IMG/VR virus record: IMGVR_UViG_3300017991_001409
Coordinates: 1 to 44,774 of that record
Direction: 5' to 3' (one strand)
Length of the DNA stretch: 44,774 nt
From: a virus
The notes below the pieces were generated by a model. The model had not been told where the DNA came from, did not search any database, and saw only the letters and a list, made by a program, of their open reading frames with translations. Made by a program: the position numbers and the translations under genes. Shown here one piece after another: positions 7,428 through 15,181 of the stretch. Position 1 is the stretch's first letter, and each line of letters opens with the position of its first letter.

Positions 7428-7609
7428 TATCGTTTCCCCTTGCACTTACCATCATTGCCGATTTCAATCAGGCTGGGACATACGCACTCACCATTCCGAT
7501 TCGCTACACAGTCCACAACACCACACTTCACCGTGGGCATATTCCAATCCCTCGACGTTGGGAATCGCCCACCCGTTCTATTGTGGTCCATAAGCCCATG
7601 TTTTTCCAT
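7427..7609 (-). CDS. Cysteine-rich 60-aa protein, DUF1540-like
   Basis: This small gene starts at ATG 7609 in a TGATG overlap with the epimerase gene, after GAGGAG, and ends in a TAATG overlap with the next gene. The C-terminal half has five cysteines in the order CGVVDC, NGECVC, GKC, close to the DUF1540 pattern (CxVxxCxxNxxGxCxxxxIxIG), a small probable metal- or disulfide-stabilised knot. Position between two sugar enzymes and tight coupling on both sides argue that it is real. Function of DUF1540 is unknown. Confidence 0.65.
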   Translation of the reverse strand: MEKHGLMDHNRTGGRFPTSRDWNMPTVKCGVVDCVANRNGECVCPSLIEIGNDGKCKGKR

Positions 7610-8679
7610 CACGCCTCCTCCTCAATGATTCTCACGATTCTCTCCGCTGTCTTGCCATCGCCTAGCCACTCCAAACCCATGGGACCATCCTGATCCAACC
7701 ATGCCATGGATTCTTCAAACGATCTCTGATCCATGCCCAGCATAAATGAACATCCTGCATTCATCGATTGGGGCCGCTCTGTATAATCACGTGGCACAAT
7801 CACCTTTGTGCCCAGCAATGGGGCCTCCTCTTGGGCCGTGCCAGAATCTGAGAACACAAACAGACTGTGGTACTGCGCCTCCAGAAATTGCTTGTAGGAC
7901 ATCAGTGGAACAGGTCGCACTCGATTTATGCAGATGTGGTTCTCTGACAATGCTCTCATTGTTCGACCAAAAGACACCATATGCACCGGCACATTGTAAC
8001 GATGAGAGTAATCATTGGCATACACCATGATCTGAGCCAGCCGCTTCCGGTCCTTAAAATTCTCAGGACGATGAATGTCCATGATGATATGATCACGCCG
8101 AGAGGGACCCTGAGCCCTCAACTCCTCTGCAATAGGATCACACACCTCCCTGATAGTATTGCCTACCACCCAGATTCCCCACGTGTCAATGCCCTCATTC
8201 AACAACTGCTTCTTGTAGTCCTCATGATAGACAAAGTGCATGTCACAGCAATGGTCACAAACCGTGCGATTGATCTCTTCCAGCATCCGACGATCATAGG
8301 ACCGCATGCCAGCCTCGATGTGGCCCAACTTGTACCCCTCCTTCTTCAGGCCCACCGTGCAGATCACCGAATTCGTGTCACCTAGGAACAGGATCAGATC
8401 CGGATCTAGGTTCTCTGCACGAATCAGCTGAATGACCGCCTTGGTGATGTCACCCGACAGCTCGAAGTGCTCCTTGCCCGGAGCCCCACAACCCAGATTA
8501 TAATCAGGCTCGCGTATCTCCAACTCATCGAAGAACACGCCACTCAACATCTTATCGTAGTGCTGCCCTGTGTGGACCAAGATATGCTCGATACTGTCAC
8601 TCTCGTCCAGTTTCCGGAAGACTTCTCTCATCCGGATGAAATCAGGTCTAATTCCTGTCACCGTCATCACTGTTTTCAT
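7609..8679 (-). CDS. UDP-N-acetylglucosamine 2-epimerase family (WbjD/FnlC-like)
   Basis: The 356-aa product has the non-hydrolysing UDP-GlcNAc 2-epimerase signatures in order: TVTGIRPDFIR, VHTGQHYD, LFLGDTNS, HIEAGMRS, EEINR, MDIHRPEN and FSDSGTAQEE, including the catalytic Asp, Glu and His positions. The pattern HTGQxYD ... FFxxLxIRxPDY is the style of the WbjD/FnlC/CapG subgroup, which inverts C2 of UDP-6-deoxy-amino sugars in UDP-L-FucNAc and UDP-L-QuiNAc synthesis, rather than plain WecB. Start ATG 8679 follows AAGGG and overlaps the upstream sulfotransferase by 32 bases. The subgroup call is from recalled motif similarity. Confidence 0.9.
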   Translation of the reverse strand: MKTVMTVTGIRPDFIRMREVFRKLDESDSIEHILVHTGQHYDKMLSGVFFDELEIREPDYNLGCGAPGKEHFELSGDITKAVIQLIRAENLDPDLILFLGDTNSVICTVGLKKEGYKLGHIEAGMRSYDRRMLEEINRTVCDHCCDMHFVYHEDYKKQLLNEGIDTWGIWVVGNTIREVCDPIAEELRAQGPSRRDHIIMDIHRPENFKDRKRLAQIMVYANDYSHRYNVPVHMVSFGRTMRALSENHICINRVRPVPLMSYKQFLEAQYHSLFVFSDSGTAQEEAPLLGTKVIVPRDYTERPQSMNAGCSFMLGMDQRSFEESMAWLDQDGPMGLEWLGDGKTAERIVRIIEEEA

Positions 8680-9388
8680 CTCTTCCCTTTCCGTCAAACC
8701 GTTCCCAACAATAGTAGTACAATGCAAGATCGTACTGATTGTGCTCCATAGCCAGCTTCTCTGCGTTCTCAGGTAATGGGGCCTTCTCTGTCCTCACATT
8801 GTCCTTCGTCGTATTCTGCATTGGGACCTGGACACCAGGATCACGTCCCATGACCTGGAGCATCCGATCAAACGACGCCTGCATCGTCATCTGGAAACCC
8901 ACAAAGTCATACCACTGATTGATGTTCGCCACAGCTCTCTTGTACATCGCACCTGTACACGACCCAGTCAACGTCGCAAAGGTCTTATTGATATCATTCG
9001 GCCAGCCACTGATCATTCGTGTAATCAGGTTGTTCCCAATCACCGTCTTTGTGCCCGACACAAACTCCTCAAAATCATGAACACCCTCATGCGTATGCAC
9101 CGAATTCAGTCTCCACCAATACTGTGTGTACCACTGCGAAATCACACGCTGCACAGGCTCCCGCATGATAGTCACATAGCGGCATGGTTTCTTTGTCGCC
9201 TGATGAAACCCAAAGTTCACATGCCCTGTCACCAACTCCACAGACATATCATGCTGAACAAAGAACCGATGATGATCATTCGGATACAGTCCCTGAAACG
9301 AGTACATGTTGCCCGTACCAAACACATTCCGAAGCGCCGTTGTCACTGATGTACCACCCACCTTAGGCAGGTGTTGAAAGATCCACAT
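8648..9388 (-). CDS. Sulfotransferase (PAPS-dependent), copy A
   Basis: The 246-aa protein has the 5'-phosphosulfate-binding loop near the N terminus (HLPKVGGTS, residues 6-14) and the 3'-phosphate-binding strand YVTIMREPVQRVISQWY, the order and spacing of the Sulfotransfer_2 family (heparan/chondroitin and bacterial carbohydrate sulfotransferases). It would move sulfate from PAPS to a sugar hydroxyl. The histidine in VTGHVNFG is a candidate base. ATG 9388 was chosen because GGGAG stands just before it, whereas ATG 9400 lies over the previous gene's end. Its neighbour is a second sulfotransferase, and an APS kinase lies 5 kb upstream. Confidence 0.85.
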   Translation of the reverse strand: MWIFQHLPKVGGTSVTTALRNVFGTGNMYSFQGLYPNDHHRFFVQHDMSVELVTGHVNFGFHQATKKPCRYVTIMREPVQRVISQWYTQYWWRLNSVHTHEGVHDFEEFVSGTKTVIGNNLITRMISGWPNDINKTFATLTGSCTGAMYKRAVANINQWYDFVGFQMTMQASFDRMLQVMGRDPGVQVPMQNTTKDNVRTEKAPLPENAEKLAMEHNQYDLALYYYCWERFDGKGRDENSDDGDRN

Positions 9389-9390
9389 GC

Positions 9391-10092
9391 CTACTCCCAT
9401 CCAAACTTATCCCGACAATACTCATACAGCTCATAGTCCAAGCTGTTGTTAGCCTCGATCCGTCTAATCTGATTCGGAGTGGGCTTGACCGGATTCGTCA
9501 TCTTGTTATGATGACCCAGATGTGGAAGCTCACGCCCCAAAAGCATCCCGATCCGCTTCACAGACATATCCAAACACTCCAATGCGCCCACGAACGGATA
9601 CCACTGATCAATATTCCGCTTTGCTGTCTCCAACAAATCCCTGGAGCATGGAGCCCACTTCAGCTTCAGTCCCGTACTCTCAGGACCCAATAGCCCAGCC
9701 ACCTTTCGTGTCATCAGATTGTGGGACTGTGTGAATGCAGGATCATCAATGAAATCATCGAAGTCCCGATAGACACGCCCAGAATTCCACAGATCGATGT
9801 TGTGCTGGACATATGTGTGGCGCTCATGCCATGCAAAGTGTGACACCACTCGTGCCAGAGGATCTCTGAGGATCGTGATGTATCCCTGGACGCCATCAAA
9901 GAACCGATGTATGCCGAACAACAAATGTCCCCGCACCATCTTAGTCTTCTCTGTCCATCCCTCCACCACCTCCGGAGTATGCCTATTCGGAAACGTCGTC
10001 GTCTCCAAAATCTCCTCAGGCTTGTACGTTTCATACAGGGCATTCTTCAAGGACATGCCGCCTGTCTTTGACATATGCTGAATGATCCACAT
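9391..10092 (-). CDS. Sulfotransferase (PAPS-dependent), copy B
   Basis: This 233-aa paralogue of the following gene shares MWI-QH at the start, the phosphate loop HMSKTGGMS (6-14), RGHLLFGIH and the 3'-phosphate strand YITILRDPLARVVSHF. The loop deviates from the usual PKxGGT: S8 replaces Pro and M13 replaces Thr, so PAPS affinity may be altered, although the essential Lys9 and both glycines remain. The pair probably arose by duplication and then took different acceptors or positions on the glycan. It begins 1 base after the stop of the methyltransferase gene and has a GGAG site 8 bases upstream. Confidence 0.8.
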   Translation of the reverse strand: MWIIQHMSKTGGMSLKNALYETYKPEEILETTTFPNRHTPEVVEGWTEKTKMVRGHLLFGIHRFFDGVQGYITILRDPLARVVSHFAWHERHTYVQHNIDLWNSGRVYRDFDDFIDDPAFTQSHNLMTRKVAGLLGPESTGLKLKWAPCSRDLLETAKRNIDQWYPFVGALECLDMSVKRIGMLLGRELPHLGHHNKMTNPVKPTPNQIRRIEANNSLDYELYEYCRDKFGWE

Positions 10093-10093
10093 C

Positions 10094-10741
10094 TTAGCAC
10101 TCCGTTACTACAAGGTATCTCTGATTCAGATTGTTGGTCTCACCCAACACGGCCTTGACTCCATTGGCCTCGGACCACTGTTCCCATGCCAAGTGCTCAC
10201 CCCACTTCTCTGCGCCCTTCCCAATATCGATAGGATCAAGCCAGTCATCAAAGTAGATCGGAAGACCAATACGAATCATCGGCTTGATGAAGTCCAGCAC
10301 CTGGATAGTAGACAGATGAATGTCCACATCGATATTGACGAACATCAACGGAAGACTCTCCTTCACCGACAATAACTTCTGTTGCAATTCCTCAGTCAGT
10401 GTGTCCGCATAGAAACCCTTCACGGTTCTAAACTGCTCATTATCTGGATCAAGCCCAGACAGCTGCATGTGCTCACGCAAAATCTCTTCCCCATATGCAA
10501 AGCAGCCCTTGCCATGCCGCTCTGGAGCCCACACACCATCGGTCTCTTCCGGCAGGCCCTCAAAGGAGTCAAACCCCATCAAGACACACCCCTCTGCCCA
10601 ATCCTTGATCTGCTGCGCCTGCCACACATAGCTATTGCCCATGCCTACGCCAAACTCCAACGCTAAGCCTGGACCCATGGTCTCGTATGCCTTACGAAAC
10701 GCCAGCTTCAAAATACCAGTTGGATTCGGTTCCCATCCCAT
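10094..10741 (-). CDS. TylF/MycF-like SAM-dependent O-methyltransferase
   Basis: The 215-aa product has LALEFGVGMGNS (motif I of class I methyltransferases) and GFDSFEGLPE, the hallmark of the macrocin O-methyltransferase (TylF/MycF) family, followed by NIDVDIHLST and PIYFDDW, where acidic residues bind a divalent metal. Family members methylate sugar hydroxyls using S-adenosylmethionine. In this cassette it would methylate a glycan sugar. The gene sits between the GT10-like enzyme and the sulfotransferase pair, consistent with late tailoring steps. Confidence 0.85.
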   Translation of the reverse strand: MGWEPNPTGILKLAFRKAYETMGPGLALEFGVGMGNSYVWQAQQIKDWAEGCVLMGFDSFEGLPEETDGVWAPERHGKGCFAYGEEILREHMQLSGLDPDNEQFRTVKGFYADTLTEELQQKLLSVKESLPLMFVNIDVDIHLSTIQVLDFIKPMIRIGLPIYFDDWLDPIDIGKGAEKWGEHLAWEQWSEANGVKAVLGETNNLNQRYLVVTEC

Positions 10742-10751
10742 ACTCTTCTCC

Positions 10752-11603
10752 TTATCCCAGTGACTTGATCAGATCTTCCAGCACAGCCACACTTCCCAGC
10801 TTGCACGTGCTAACCCATCGGTGATTACTTTCCACAACCGCTTCATACCAATCCTCATTCTCTGACATCTGTTGTAGCAGTTGCGATAGCCCGTTATAAT
10901 CTCTTGTCTGTCCATAGAATTCTCCAAAGTTAACAAACGATCCTCCAGGCACATAGTCCTGGATGTTGTAGCATCCCATGTAGATCGGGATCGTCCCCGC
11001 TCGGAAGCAGTTCAAGATCCTCTCTGTCATGAACCCCTGTGTCCAGAAGGGATGATACGAGGATTCCAGGCACAGACAGAACTTGTACTCACTGATCTTA
11101 CGCAGCTGATTTGGATGACTGTGATGGATAGGTGACTCCACCTCACCCTGATAACAGCTGCCACCCCATTCACGATCCTTCGGAGCCCACACATGCCGAA
11201 CCAGATCACCGCCGATGTTCTGCATGACCTCATTCCGCAACCAATAGATGCAGCCTGGACGTCCATTCTGATACACGTTGTTCAGGCAACACACCCCATT
11301 GATCTTCTCCTTAAACGGCACCCTCTCGGCCAATGGCGCTGGAGGATTACACCCCAACACACCCTGCACCAGATGCATGTTCAGAATGGGCTTATACATC
11401 TCAAAGAACGCCGGATTCCACGTAATCACATGCTCATACTGACGCAGCATTTGCAGATCCCAGTTCTCAGGCATCCCAACGTATGGCTCTCCTGGGTAGA
11501 AGATGCGGTAGCCATTCTCTCGACTATGCACCTTCCCATCGAATCCCTTCCAGTTGAAAGCCACATGCGGATATTGCTCATTCAGTCTCGTCCAATCATC
11601 CAT
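10752..11603 (-). CDS. GT10-like fucosyltransferase
   Basis: The 283-aa protein ends with the alpha-1,3/4-fucosyltransferase signature: KFCLCLESSYHPFWTQGF, then MTERILNCFRAGTIPIYMG, NIQDYVPGGSFVNFGEF. This matches the GT10 consensus FALCFENSxxxDYVTEKxxxAxxAGxVPVYxGAPNIxDYxP-SFI. GT10 enzymes transfer L-fucose (or a related 6-deoxy sugar) from GDP-fucose to GlcNAc-type acceptors. The usual Y-x-E/T-K is altered to F-MTE-R, so the donor could differ. ATG 11603 was chosen over upstream starts because AAGGAAG precedes it and it overlaps the radical SAM gene by only 8 bases. No complete GDP-fucose pathway is visible here, so the donor probably comes from the host or from the SDR in this cassette. 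Confidence 0.85.
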   Translation of the reverse strand: MDDWTRLNEQYPHVAFNWKGFDGKVHSRENGYRIFYPGEPYVGMPENWDLQMLRQYEHVITWNPAFFEMYKPILNMHLVQGVLGCNPPAPLAERVPFKEKINGVCCLNNVYQNGRPGCIYWLRNEVMQNIGGDLVRHVWAPKDREWGGSCYQGEVESPIHHSHPNQLRKISEYKFCLCLESSYHPFWTQGFMTERILNCFRAGTIPIYMGCYNIQDYVPGGSFVNFGEFYGQTRDYNGLSQLLQQMSENEDWYEAVVESNHRWVSTCKLGSVAVLEDLIKSLG

Positions 11604-12465
11604 TTCTCTTCCTTCGATAGACCACCTTTGACATGAGGCAGGTTGAGTTGTGGTGGCACGGTCTCTTTCCCAATGTGTAATCTCGACAGTACACCTCATT
11701 CACAAGATCATACGGACACTGAATGATCTTCCCGCCAATGATGTAGTTCGCAAAGTTGCAGTGACAATCTGGCAATGTCTTCGTTGATTCAAACACACCG
11801 CGCTTCGACACATGAATGTCCATGTCACCCTCATACTGCCACATGAACTGATGCACCAGCTCCTTGTACTCAATGACTGGCATCGTCAGATCCGTATCAT
11901 CGAAGAACTCCTTTCTCGGATTGTCCAACTCACGTAGGCTGGAGATGAAGAACACCTTGCACATCCCAGTGCTCTCCACCGATTCCGCTGTGGACAACAT
12001 GTCCTCCACTGTGGTGGTCCGTGACACCATGAAGTTCGCATCGAACGGAACCTGTGCATCCATCACATTGTGAATGCCCTTCCCCGGATGGAATGTGCCA
12101 TACAGTGACACTCGCAACTTCGCATTGTACTTCGCAAATGCCTCCCCGCTGAACCCATCCAACTTGCGACCGTTCGTGTAGATGGTGGTCTTCAGTCCCA
12201 ACTTCTGATTGTAGATCAGCATCGCTTCCAGATGAGGATGCAACAAGGGCTCACCACCCAATAGGTTGATCTGCCGCCCACCACGTCTCCAGAACACATC
12301 CACCGCACGCTCATACTCATCCAGGTCGATGTCCACGCTATCCTTCATCACCTTACGAGCAAAGCATCCTGTACACTGCAAATCACATCGATTCGTGATG
12401 AAGATCTGAAGCGTGTATCGCCTGCTCAGTGGTAACTCTTGATATTTGTGCCACGGAAATTTCAT
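11596..12465 (-). CDS. Radical SAM enzyme with possible C-terminal auxiliary cluster
   Basis: The 289-aa protein has the radical SAM cluster motif C27-DLQ-C31-TG-C34 and the SAM-binding INLLGGEPLLHPHLE motif. The C-terminal 60 residues contain further cysteines (DCHC, QCPY, CHH, TC), the spacing of a SPASM-like auxiliary Fe-S cluster. Radical SAM/SPASM enzymes carry out hard C-H chemistry on peptides or sugars. In a glycan cassette, sugar dehydrogenation, deoxygenation or epimerisation is one option; peptide modification is the other. Start ATG 12465 forms an ATGA overlap with the small gene before it. Confidence 0.85.
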   Translation of the reverse strand: MKFPWHKYQELPLSRRYTLQIFITNRCDLQCTGCFARKVMKDSVDIDLDEYERAVDVFWRRGGRQINLLGGEPLLHPHLEAMLIYNQKLGLKTTIYTNGRKLDGFSGEAFAKYNAKLRVSLYGTFHPGKGIHNVMDAQVPFDANFMVSRTTTVEDMLSTAESVESTGMCKVFFISSLRELDNPRKEFFDDTDLTMPVIEYKELVHQFMWQYEGDMDIHVSKRGVFESTKTLPDCHCNFANYIIGGKIIQCPYDLVNEVYCRDYTLGKRPCHHNSTCLMSKVVYRRKRNG

Positions 12466-12737
12466 GCATCCGCTCTCCCACAAAACTCAATTGTCGTCTC
12501 TAAGAACACTTTGCCGACACATATCTCACCCTCGCCCACTATCGTCTCTGCCACACCCTGTGCAGATGAAAGCAACTCAAATGTCATCGCATCCTTATCA
12601 AAGTGCGACCACTCCTTACCCGTCCAAAACCTATGTTCATCAAAGACCTCATCACTTGCAAGCCATGGATCTGTCTTTTTGGGAGGTATCACCGCCATGA
12701 CCACAAACTCAAAATGCCCACCTCTTATCCATTTCAT
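12462..12737 (-). CDS. Hypothetical protein, 91 aa
   Basis: A 91-residue product starting MKWIRGGHFEFVVMAVIPPK at ATG 12737, which forms an ATGA overlap with the preceding glycosyltransferase stop and has a GGGGAG site. It ends in an ATGA overlap with the radical SAM gene. The first part is beta-rich with tryptophan and proline, and the second is probably a mixed alpha/beta small domain. No family is recognised. The double coupling suggests a partner role for the radical SAM enzyme or glycosyltransferase. Confidence 0.6.
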   Translation of the reverse strand: MKWIRGGHFEFVVMAVIPPKKTDPWLASDEVFDEHRFWTGKEWSHFDKDAMTFELLSSAQGVAETIVGEGEICVGKVFLETTIEFCGRADA

Positions 12738-13585
12738 ACGCCGCTCCCCCACTCACGAGTCTTGTTCCGGAAGAAGTCTGCTGGACTCTTCGTCACAAAC
12801 AACTGACGCATAGCCAGAAGCTGCTCCGGAGTACAGTCTGTCGCTCTCGGATGCCAGGGATGAACCGCAGCACATGCCGCATCAGGAACCAAATACACAC
12901 CCAGATGGTACAGCCGACAGAACATATCTGCGTCCTCCCATCCATAGCTCACATAGTCCTCGTCATACCCTCCGATTTTCTGGAAAACACTGGTGGGCGC
13001 TGCATATGCATAGTGGAAGTAGGTCGATGGGTTTACCTGCCCATCAGCCAACTCAATGATCTCCTTTGCATGGTACGCATTCTCAGCCACCATCGGAATC
13101 ACAAGACGAGTCAGAGGCATATGCTCCAACGCCCAATTGACACCACCTGTCACCTCCAGCATGTCTTTCGTGCGATGCTCAGGCACCACCCACACCTTCC
13201 CAGCTCGCCACGGTGTGTGACAATGGATCGCCCGATAGATGAAGTCTCCGGTCATGATGACCTCTCCATCCTTCTGCAAGGTGATCTCACTCTCATTCCG
13301 TCTCAGGAAGTAATTCCGAATGAACGCGCCGTTCCTCGGCCCCTGATGGTCATGGAGCAATGTGAATGATCGCACATTCTTATTACGCAGATGCGACCAA
13401 TTGTGATTCACATTGTCATTTCCGATCACCAACAGATAATCTTTGGGATCGACCTTCGTTCGAATCTGATTGATAGCAAACTCAGTCAAATGAGAGTGTG
13501 CGTAGTTCGGCATGAACACGACCAACTTCTTGCTTCGTGTCTCTGCCCAATCAAAATCCTGCTTAACGTCCAAGAGCTTCGCCAT
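12734..13585 (-). CDS. GT2-type glycosyltransferase with galactosyltransferase-like C-terminal region
   Basis: The 283-aa product contains KLVVFMPNYAHSHLTEFAIN (first strand and helix of a GT-A fold), VIGNDNVNHNW, and later QKIGGYDEDYVSYGWEDADM, the catalytic GYDExxxGWExxD signature of GT2/GT7 galactosyltransferase-like enzymes such as chondroitin synthase domains. These enzymes add Gal, GalNAc or a similar hexose. It overlaps the GT32-like gene by 23 bases and is followed by the small 91-aa gene. Confidence 0.8.
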   Translation of the reverse strand: MAKLLDVKQDFDWAETRSKKLVVFMPNYAHSHLTEFAINQIRTKVDPKDYLLVIGNDNVNHNWSHLRNKNVRSFTLLHDHQGPRNGAFIRNYFLRRNESEITLQKDGEVIMTGDFIYRAIHCHTPWRAGKVWVVPEHRTKDMLEVTGGVNWALEHMPLTRLVIPMVAENAYHAKEIIELADGQVNPSTYFHYAYAAPTSVFQKIGGYDEDYVSYGWEDADMFCRLYHLGVYLVPDAACAAVHPWHPRATDCTPEQLLAMRQLFVTKSPADFFRNKTREWGSGV

Positions 13586-14417
13586 CGTTCACATACCTCA
13601 AAAGGTGACACACGATATTGTCATAGTCTCTATACGTTTTTTCCGTGAGAAAGTTCTGTGCTTTCCCCGCTTCTGGAGCGCCCGCATACCAATGAATCCC
13701 GATCACATCCGGCTGAATCACCTCATTCATGAATCGACCAGCAGGCTCTGTGAAGATCACCAAAGCCGCACGTGTCGGATACACGGTGCGAATATCGAAG
13801 TTGAACACATCTGAAGCCCCCATATCAATCACCGTCTTGTAGAACGGAGATCCCACACTCTGGTATTGCTCCAGGTTGATGTTGTTTCGTGCCAGCTCAA
13901 ACAGCTTCGTGTAATGCCGATTCCCCGGCGCTCCCGCCAGGAACCCAATACTGTGGTATGGAGGCCCATTCGCTGGCGTAGGGTCCTGTGTAGGCCCACC
14001 ACGACGATAGCAGAAGTATGCCGTATGATCCGTCTCCCGCAACACCGCAGACAGAGGACGATAGTAGAGGATGTCAGAATCACTCCACAAGCCTCCGACC
14101 GTAGACAGCAGGTACAGGCGAATGATGTCAGACTTGATCACCTCAGGCAGGTCATTAGAGAACCCAATGGCCTCCATATCGAACGGAGCCACATGGACAC
14201 CAAGATTCTCCAGCCGATCCATGTAGTCCTCTGTGTCCAATCCTTCCTTATTCTCAAAGGTCACCCATGACTGAGTAGTCGTCAGCTTCTTTGGCACATA
14301 TAGCACCATCCTCCAGTCCGGATTATACTTCCGGAAGGAATACAGGGCCATGTACCGCAAATACGGAAGGACCGATCCACCCCAGTAAAAGAACGCCTGC
14401 TTAGGGACAAATCTCAT
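13563..14417 (-). CDS. GT32-like glycosyltransferase (DxD sugar-binding)
   Basis: The 284-aa product has FFYWGGSVLPYL at the start and VIKSDIIRLYLLSTVGGLW followed by SDSDILYYRPL: this is the Gly_transf_sug / GT32 signature, in which a DxD (SDSD) motif binds metal and nucleotide sugar in enzymes such as OCH1 and capsular polysaccharide synthases. A late GIHWYAGAP segment matches the HW motif near the C terminus of the family. The ATG forms an ATGA overlap with the APS kinase gene. Confidence 0.85.
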   Translation of the reverse strand: MRFVPKQAFFYWGGSVLPYLRYMALYSFRKYNPDWRMVLYVPKKLTTTQSWVTFENKEGLDTEDYMDRLENLGVHVAPFDMEAIGFSNDLPEVIKSDIIRLYLLSTVGGLWSDSDILYYRPLSAVLRETDHTAYFCYRRGGPTQDPTPANGPPYHSIGFLAGAPGNRHYTKLFELARNNINLEQYQSVGSPFYKTVIDMGASDVFNFDIRTVYPTRAALVIFTEPAGRFMNEVIQPDVIGIHWYAGAPEAGKAQNFLTEKTYRDYDNIVCHLLRYVNDGEALGR

Positions 14418-15181
14418 AGCTCACCCTTTCTGATCTTCGTCGCACTGATGTCCTCGATAGCTGCATCCAAGCGAATCTCACGAATACCATAGCCCACTCC
14501 ACGACCATAGCATACCTCTGCGATGTCCGGAATCACCACCACCTCCGCATCCGGGACCTGCTCTTTGATCATCGCCCTCCGCTCCGCAACACTGTATGGG
14601 TTGCTCTCCGAAATCTCCGTGTCACGAATGCCGATGAGAATCTTCTTGCCCTCTTTCCGCACCTGATCAAATAGAGTCTTATGTCCCTCATGAAGAGGTT
14701 GCCACCGACCAATGAACAGGCTGTACTTGTTATCCTTCAACACACCCAAATGCTTTCGGATTGTATCCGCACTCTGCTTCACTCCAATGTAATCATGGTT
14801 CACCATACAGAACCCACCTGGATTATCCATAAACTCTTCGCACGTAGGCTCCTCATAGAAGTGACCTTCACGTTCCGGCATTGTGCGCTTGATGTAGATC
14901 CACTCAGGGTCACATACATTTGAGATCTCTCTCCGCACTTCACGCATCGGAGCAATGACTGTCACCATCACATCATGGTGCTGTGAAAGAATCTTCGCCA
15001 ACCGAGCCACTCTCAGATTGTGCTCCCGACGATCTTCTCTAGAAAACCCAGCGCCCAGCGAGATACTTTCCCGCATCTCATCACCATCCAGAATTACGCA
15101 GTTCCAGCTCTTTTGAATCTCCCTCGCCACCGTCGTCTTTCCAGCCCCAGACTGTCCTGTCAACCACACTATCCTTCCCAT
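14414..15181 (-). CDS. Adenylylsulfate (APS) kinase fused to HxGH nucleotidyltransferase
   Basis: The N-terminal half (about 1-145) is an APS kinase: Walker A GQSGAGKTT (9-17), DGDEMRESIS (32-41) and GAGFSREDRREHNLR (43-57). It would phosphorylate APS to PAPS, the sulfate donor for the two sulfotransferases downstream. The C-terminal half (about 152-255) is a nucleotidyltransferase of the NMN adenylyltransferase/cytidylyltransferase type: GRWQPLHEGH (158-167), NPYSVAER (194-201) and ISATKIR (245-251). It is far too short for canonical ATP sulfurylase. It may perform the adenylyl transfer that makes APS, or serve a separate nucleotide reaction. A GGAGGAG site precedes the ATG. Confidence 0.9.
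   Translation of the reverse strand: MGRIVWLTGQSGAGKTTVAREIQKSWNCVILDGDEMRESISLGAGFSREDRREHNLRVARLAKILSQHHDVMVTVIAPMREVRREISNVCDPEWIYIKRTMPEREGHFYEEPTCEEFMDNPGGFCMVNHDYIGVKQSADTIRKHLGVLKDNKYSLFIGRWQPLHEGHKTLFDQVRKEGKKILIGIRDTEISESNPYSVAERRAMIKEQVPDAEVVVIPDIAEVCYGRGVGYGIREIRLDAAIEDISATKIRKGEL

Noticed and set aside
12471-12700. Several plus-strand open frames over the radical SAM/91-aa gene region
   Set aside because: They have no ribosome site or coupling, whereas the minus-strand genes are coupled through ATGA overlaps.
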